From Methanobacterium sp. (GTDB lineage: Archaea > Methanobacteriota > Methanobacteria > Methanobacteriales > Methanobacteriaceae), in assembly GCA_020854975.1 (NCBI GenBank), contig JAHKLQ010000013.1:1-17552 (forward strand): a stretch of 17,552 nucleotides of DNA, in the 5' to 3' direction. Numbering within the stretch: the stretch's first letter is position 1; the number at the start of each line of letters is the position of its first letter. Made by a program: the position numbers and the translations under genes. Below the pieces are notes generated by a model. It was not told the DNA's origin. It saw only the letters and a program-made list of their open reading frames with translations, and ran no database searches. Positions 11,527-17,552 of the stretch are shown here, piece by piece.

Positions 11527-11603
11527 AATCCCTTTTTAGAATCCTTTTTTAAAATGCTTTTTTAGAATCCTTTTTTAGAATCTATTTTCCAGAATCCCTT
11601 TAG
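11527..11603 (+). repeat. 13-bp T-rich tandem repeat, probable terminator array
   Basis: Six head-to-tail units of the form AATCCTTTTTTAG: 11527-11539, 11540-11552, 11553-11565, 11566-11578, then a 14-bp variant at 11579-11592 and a short one at 11593-11603. Each has a T5-T6 run on the plus strand, the hallmark of archaeal intrinsic termination, and lies between convergent genes. Terminator function for rlmE is inferred. Confidence 0.75.
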
Positions 11604-11614
11604 AACATATTTTA

Positions 11615-12049
<435 letters not shown>

Positions 12050-12224
12050 TTACATCACCTACGAGTTTGATGTGTTAACCCGAAAAAACTCTGGTAAAAT
12101 GGGTAATTTGTATTTTTAGTATAAATGGTTTCAAATTATGCATTGGAAGAGTTATAGAACTTTAACGAAATATCATCTTATAATATGTAATAACCCAAAC
12201 TCCCTTATATAACCTTACACCCCA

Positions 12225-12268
12225 CCCCAATATTAACTAATGACCCTAATCGTAATATAAAATTGGGG
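12225..12268. repeat. Spaced inverted repeat CCCCAAT...ATTGGGG
   Basis: CCCCAAT (12225-12231) and ATTGGGG (12262-12268) are perfect arms. ATTA (12232-12235) and TAAT (12253-12256) add four inner pairs across a 5-nt bulge. G-rich and C-rich arms stand out in an A/T-rich spacer between divergent genes; an operator is possible. Confidence 0.5.
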
Positions 12269-12364
12269 CTATTTAAATAAGTTAATCCTTCAAAAGAAGA
12301 ATTAAATTTTTACAAATAAATTATATTCACCAATAAGGATATTCAATCAATTTTTAGATGTCTG

Positions 12365-12406
12365 TGACCAAATATTCTCTTTAAATAATTTCAATTTTTT
12401 TGGTCA
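12365..12406. repeat. Inverted repeat bracketing a TATA box upstream of mcm
   Basis: TGACCAAA (12365-12372) and TTTGGTCA (12399-12406) are perfect 8-bp arms separated by 26 bases. TTTAAATA (12380-12387), a good archaeal TATA box, lies at the centre. A repressor binding both arms would occlude this promoter. Confidence 0.55.
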
Positions 12407-12413
12407 AATAAAA

Positions 12414-12421
12414 TTTTATAA
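12414..12421 (+). promoter_or_regulatory. Start-proximal TATA box of mcm
   Basis: TTTTATAA lies about 28 nt before the A of the mcm ATG. That is the usual TATA-to-start distance in archaea, so this promoter would give a leaderless or nearly leaderless mRNA, consistent with the lack of a Shine-Dalgarno before mcm. Confidence 0.5.
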
Positions 12422-12445
12422 TAGAAGTAATTAATAAGTTAGACA

Positions 12446-14458
<2,013 letters not shown>

Positions 14459-14469
14459 GCTGGAAATAT

Positions 14470-14507
14470 CTTAAATTTTTCTATATTTAAGTTAAATTCA
14501 ATTTAAC
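14470..14507. repeat. Two adjoining palindromes in the mcm - aIF2-beta spacer
   Basis: CTTAAAT (14470-14476) pairs with ATTTAAG (14485-14491) across 8 bases, and GTTAAATT (14491-14498) pairs with AATTTAAC (14500-14507) around a single C. The two share base 14491. A TATA-like TATATTTAA (14482-14490) falls in the first one, so the pair may control the aIF2-beta promoter or shape the mcm 3' end. Confidence 0.6.
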
Positions 14508-14543
14508 CAGTTTTAGTAAGGAAGTTTTACACGATTTTATGTT

Positions 14544-14550
14544 AGGAGGT
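14544..14550 (+). promoter_or_regulatory. Shine-Dalgarno AGGAGGT of aIF2-beta
   Basis: AGGAGGT ends 7 nt before ATG 14558. It is a near-perfect match to the 16S rRNA tail, and the strongest plus-strand ribosome binding site in the window. Confidence 0.8.
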
Positions 14551-14557
14551 ATTAGAT

Positions 14558-14965
<408 letters not shown>

Positions 14966-14996
14966 ATTCCCTTTTTTTACTTATTATTCTTTTTAA
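14966..14996 (+). terminator. T-rich terminator after aIF2-beta
   Basis: Directly after the stop, TTCCCTTTTTTTACTTATTA and a further T5 run occur on the plus strand without a hairpin, fitting archaeal T-tract termination. nmd3 begins 86 nt after the aIF2-beta stop, so read-through is still possible. Confidence 0.5.
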
Positions 14997-15051
14997 ACTC
15001 ATGAGATTTCGTAATTAAATTATCAAAATTAATTAATCAAAGTTAGATACT

Positions 15052-16122
15052 ATGTTTTGTATTGAGTGTGGTAAAGAAGAGGAAGAACTATTTAAAGGAC
15101 TTTGCCGTTCTTGTTTTGCCAAGAAGAGTATATTGATAAATATTCCTCCTGAAGTAGAGGTTGAATTTTGTGCTCACTGTTCATCCGTCCATGTAGGGGA
15201 TAAATGGTTAGAAACAAAACTTTCTGAGGAAGAATTTATTGCAGAAACCATAGTTCAAGAGTCAGTTCCTGATGAAGATGCAGAGGATGTGGTTCTAGAG
15301 ATAGATCCCATTAATCAGAAGGGTTCTCTTATGGAAATGCTGGTTCTGGCTAAAGGTAAAGTTTTAGAAGTTCCCATAGAAAGAGAATACAAGATAAATG
15401 TTAAACTTAACCGAAATGTTTGTCCAGAATGCAGTAAATATGCTTCCGGATACTATGAAGCAGTTTTACAGTTGAGAGCAGATGACAGACCTTTAGAAGT
15501 TGGAGAGATTCAGGCCACAGATAAAATCATTGAACGTCTCCTTGAGAAGTTGTCACGTAGTAACAGAATGGCTTACCTGTCCCAAAGGGCAGAGCTCAAA
15601 GAAGGAGTTGATTATTATTTTGGCTCTTACAAAGCTGCTAAGAAGATTTCCAATGTTCTGAAAGACCAGATGGGAGGGACGCTTGGAGAATCACCCCGAC
15701 TCATGGGCAGGGATAAATCCACAGGTAAAGATCTTTATCGAATATGGATATCCCTCAGACTTCCCTGTTTTCAGAAGGGGGACTTCTTGAGTTATGATAA
15801 TCATATCGGTCAGATCATTGATTTAAATGGTAGAAAGATCATTATCCGTGATTTGGAAACTGGAGAAAATTTATCCATATCCTGGCGGGAATATTCCAAT
15901 CTGGAAGTGGCAGCAAACCGAGATGATGTGAAAATTACCACAGTAAGTTCAAAAACTCCCACCGAAATCCAGATACTCGACCCTGAAACCTACCAACCAC
16001 TGGATCTGGATATCCGGCCAGACTTACAGAATATAAATATAGGGGATGAAGTAGAAATGGTGAAGATTAAGGGAAAGCTCTATATCTTATCATCCCATAA
16101 GAACAAAGGAGTGGACAACTGA
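15052..16122 (+). CDS. nmd3: NMD3-family 60S/50S ribosome export-adaptor homologue
   Basis: This 356-residue protein matches the N-terminal region of eukaryotic NMD3, the adaptor bound to the large ribosomal subunit during late maturation and export; archaea have a short form without the nuclear transport signals. Treble-clef-like cysteine pairs are visible at Cys3/Cys6, Cys18/Cys21, Cys40/Cys43 and Cys124/Cys127, the last in CPECSKYASGYYEAVLQLR, which is diagnostic. The DYYFGSYKAAKKI segment and the C-terminal OB-like beta domain (GDEVEMVKIKGKLYIL) follow. The archaeal role is not well tested; large-subunit quality control is likely. No Shine-Dalgarno precedes the ATG, suggesting a short-leader or leaderless mRNA. 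Confidence 0.94.
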   Translation: MFCIECGKEEEELFKGLCRSCFAKKSILINIPPEVEVEFCAHCSSVHVGDKWLETKLSEEEFIAETIVQESVPDEDAEDVVLEIDPINQKGSLMEMLVLAKGKVLEVPIEREYKINVKLNRNVCPECSKYASGYYEAVLQLRADDRPLEVGEIQATDKIIERLLEKLSRSNRMAYLSQRAELKEGVDYYFGSYKAAKKISNVLKDQMGGTLGESPRLMGRDKSTGKDLYRIWISLRLPCFQKGDFLSYDNHIGQIIDLNGRKIIIRDLETGENLSISWREYSNLEVAANRDDVKITTVSSKTPTEIQILDPETYQPLDLDIRPDLQNINIGDEVEMVKIKGKLYILSSHKNKGVDN

Positions 16123-16221
16123 GTTTACAATTCAGGTATGACTTTTGAATTAGAGCCAATACCTAAACTAACTTATAATAATGCAATAAATTTATGATCA
16201 ATTCAATATTAGGTTGATGAT

Positions 16222-16226
16222 GGTGA
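16222..16226 (+). promoter_or_regulatory. Shine-Dalgarno GGTGA choosing the tyrS start
   Basis: GGTGA ends 5 nt before ATG 16232. Three earlier in-frame start codons (TTG 16214, ATG 16217, ATG 16220) lack a comparable motif, which favours 16232. Confidence 0.6.
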
Positions 16227-16231
16227 CAATA

Positions 16232-17191
16232 ATGGACATAGATTCTGTAATGAATATTATAACACAGGGTACCCTGGAAGTGGTAACTCCGGAAGAACTC
16301 CAGGATAAACTGGAAAAAGATCAGAAAACAGCTTACATTGGATATGAACCATCAGGGAAAGTGCATTTGGGTCATGCCATCACTGTGAAAAAGATGATAG
16401 ACCTTCAAAAAGCTGGTTTCAAGGTAAAAATCCTGCTGGCAGATCTTCATGCCTACCTGAATGGTAAAGGGAGTCTGGAAGAAATTAAAAAGATCTCTGA
16501 ATATAACATGGAATGTTTCCGAGCTTTAGGACTTTCTGAAGATACTGAATTCATTTTAGGGAGTAATTTCCAGACAGATGAAGATTACACCATGAAGGTT
16601 TATGAGTTAGCCATTTCCACCACCCTGACACGGGCTAGAAGGAGTATGGCTCAGATAACCAGGGATGCTGAGGACCATCAGGTGGCAGAGGTTATATATC
16701 CCCTGATGCAAGTAGTGGATATGTTGTTTCTGGAAGTGGATCTGGCAGTGGGAGGTATGGAACAACGTAAAATTCATATGCTAGCCAGGGATAATCTGCC
16801 CAAATTGGGATTCTCTTCCCCGGTATGCATCCACACACCACTTTTACACGGTACAGACGGCTCTGATAAGATGTCTTCCAGTAAAGAGAATTTCATAGCC
16901 ATTGATGACCAGCCCAAAGTAATCATAGAAAAGATTAAAAAGAGTTACTGTCCTGCTGGTGAAACTGAGGGAAATCCCATCCTGGAAATAGCTCACCATT
17001 TTATATTTAATGAAAGGGAAACTCTACTTATCCAAAGACCAGAGAAATTCGGAGGGAACCTGGAATTAACCCAGGAAGAACTGATTAAAATGTATGCAGA
17101 TGGAGATTTACACCCCCTGGATCTGAAAAATGGGGTTGCGGATTGTTTGGTGGACGTTCTAAAACCAGTGCGGGATTATCTTAAAGTCTAG
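16232..17191 (+). CDS. tyrS: Tyrosyl-tRNA synthetase, archaeal type
   Basis: From ATG 16232 this is a 319-residue class I synthetase that charges tRNA-Tyr. It has the archaeal/eukaryotic short form without the bacterial S4-like C-terminal domain. Class I signatures are HLGH (about 45-48) in [11 protein letters not shown] and KMSSS (about 213-217) in GSDKMSSSK. The tyrosine pocket region [13 protein letters not shown] and the [19 protein letters not shown] block (here [15 protein letters not shown]) closely follow the Methanocaldococcus jannaschii enzyme as I recall it. The N-terminal [13 protein letters not shown] supports the chosen start. TTATAATA at about 16171-16178 could be its TATA box. 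It is followed after 135 nt by a small unknown gene. Confidence 0.97.
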   Translation: MDIDSVMNIITQGTLEVVTPEELQDKLEKDQKTAYIGYEPSGKVHLGHAITVKKMIDLQKAGFKVKILLADLHAYLNGKGSLEEIKKISEYNMECFRALGLSEDTEFILGSNFQTDEDYTMKVYELAISTTLTRARRSMAQITRDAEDHQVAEVIYPLMQVVDMLFLEVDLAVGGMEQRKIHMLARDNLPKLGFSSPVCIHTPLLHGTDGSDKMSSSKENFIAIDDQPKVIIEKIKKSYCPAGETEGNPILEIAHHFIFNERETLLIQRPEKFGGNLELTQEELIKMYADGDLHPLDLKNGVADCLVDVLKPVRDYLKV

Positions 17192-17326
17192 GCATTATCC
17201 CCATTTATTCCAATAATTCGAATCCAGTGTGAATTTCAAATTAAAGCTGAATATTGAATTAAACTTATGTTAATCAAATTGATGACAAATAAAACAAAAA
17301 TTTAAAACGTTTATGAAGGTGGTATT

Positions 17327-17533
17327 ATGGGAGAAGAGATGATGTATGAGATGAGGATTCCTGCAGGAATCACGGAAAGAATTATGGCTGAAGTTATAAC
17401 CAAATTTGACTTGGAACTTAAACATACTGATGAGGGCCCCATACTCTACGGAAAAAAGGAAAGTCTGGAAAATGCCCAGGACCATATTGTAAAGGCTCTT
17501 AATCAACGTTTGAAAGAATTAGAAGACCGCTGA
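17327..17533 (+). CDS. Conserved-looking 68-residue protein, function unknown
   Basis: I do not recognise this small acidic protein. The predicted pattern is beta-alpha-beta-beta-alpha: a strand MMYEMRIPAG, helix TERIMAEVITKFD, two strands LELKHT and PILYGKK, and a long charged helix from ENAQDHIVKAL to the end. Such an arrangement occurs in small RNA-binding and ligand-binding folds, but no motif decides between them. AAGGTGGT just upstream of the ATG is a good Shine-Dalgarno, and the frame overlaps nothing on the opposite strand that looks real. It lies downstream of tyrS and may share its transcript. The gene is complete; the window ends 19 nt after its stop. Confidence 0.75.
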   Translation: MGEEMMYEMRIPAGITERIMAEVITKFDLELKHTDEGPILYGKKESLENAQDHIVKALNQRLKELEDR

Positions 17534-17552
17534 TGCCCTTAATTCTAAAATA

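Larger units (their letters stand above)
12050..12445. other. Divergent regulatory region upstream of mcm
   Basis: No gene is supportable in these 396 bases. The stretch holds the promoter of the coiled-coil gene (minus strand, 12060-12130), a spaced inverted repeat at 12225-12268, another TATA-like TTATATAA at about 12205-12212, the inverted repeat that brackets a TATA box at 12365-12406, and a second TATA box close to the mcm start. I see no origin-recognition-box array, so replication origin function is not supported. Confidence 0.55.

Noticed and set aside
12050..12445. Replication origin next to mcm
   Set aside because: No repeated origin-recognition boxes, no cdc6/orc1 gene in the window, and A/T-richness alone is not evidence.
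16138..16197. 19-codon frame in the nmd3-tyrS spacer, a possible leader peptide
   Set aside because: The AGGT is directly against the ATG, too close to serve as a Shine-Dalgarno, and no attenuator-like hairpin or Tyr run is present.
17270..17506. Minus-strand frame opposite the 68-residue gene
   Set aside because: The plus-strand frame has a good Shine-Dalgarno and charged, helical composition; the opposite one has neither.

Overview
The window is archaeal chromosome, most likely from the methanogen order Methanobacteriales and probably the genus Methanobacterium. It is AT-rich and densely packed. It encodes archaeal or eukaryote-like information-processing proteins: MCM helicase, aIF2-beta, NMD3, S19e, RNase P subunit Rnp4, a PDCD5-like protein, archaeal-type TyrRS and an AglB/STT3 oligosaccharyltransferase. 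Shine-Dalgarno motifs of the GGAGG / GGTGAT type precede many starts. From memory, the gene order resembles two separate blocks of the Methanothermobacter genome (around MTH1614-1624 and MTH1767-1770), joined here near 9.9-12.4 kb.

Positions 1-9897 are almost entirely minus strand. Read in the direction of transcription they hold topoisomerase I; AglB; a DRG/Obg-type GTPase with a TGS domain; Thi4 thiazole synthase; then a tightly packed run of AK6-type nucleotide kinase, an unrecognised 50-residue ORF (new here, GTGA overlap), RNase P Rnp4, a YhbY/CRM RNA-binding protein, ribosomal protein S19e, a PDCD5-like protein and a PP-loop ATPase cut by the left edge. This run looks like a ribosome and RNA maturation operon with overlapping genes and several non-ATG starts.

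Positions 9898-12445 are the least ordinary part. A divergent AT-rich promoter region leads into a two-gene plus-strand unit (MJ0936/YfcE-like phosphodiesterase and RlmE-type rRNA 2'-O-methyltransferase). A convergent spacer built of two families of short tandem repeats follows, then a minus-strand gene for a small membrane-anchored coiled-coil protein, then a 396-base divergent regulatory region containing two inverted repeats in front of mcm.

Positions 12446-17533 are plus strand: mcm, aIF2-beta, nmd3, tyrS and a conserved-looking 68-residue protein. This is a replication and translation block.

Nearly all genes are housekeeping and I see no defence system, CRISPR array, insertion sequence, prophage, tRNA or rRNA. 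The points worth a second look are small: the unannotated 50-aa ORF, a 37-bp tandem repeat that duplicates a TATA-like element ahead of the kinase gene, the repeat-built spacer after rlmE, inverted repeats that bracket or overlap the likely TATA boxes of mcm, aIF2-beta and aglB, and a strongly charged insert in AglB.
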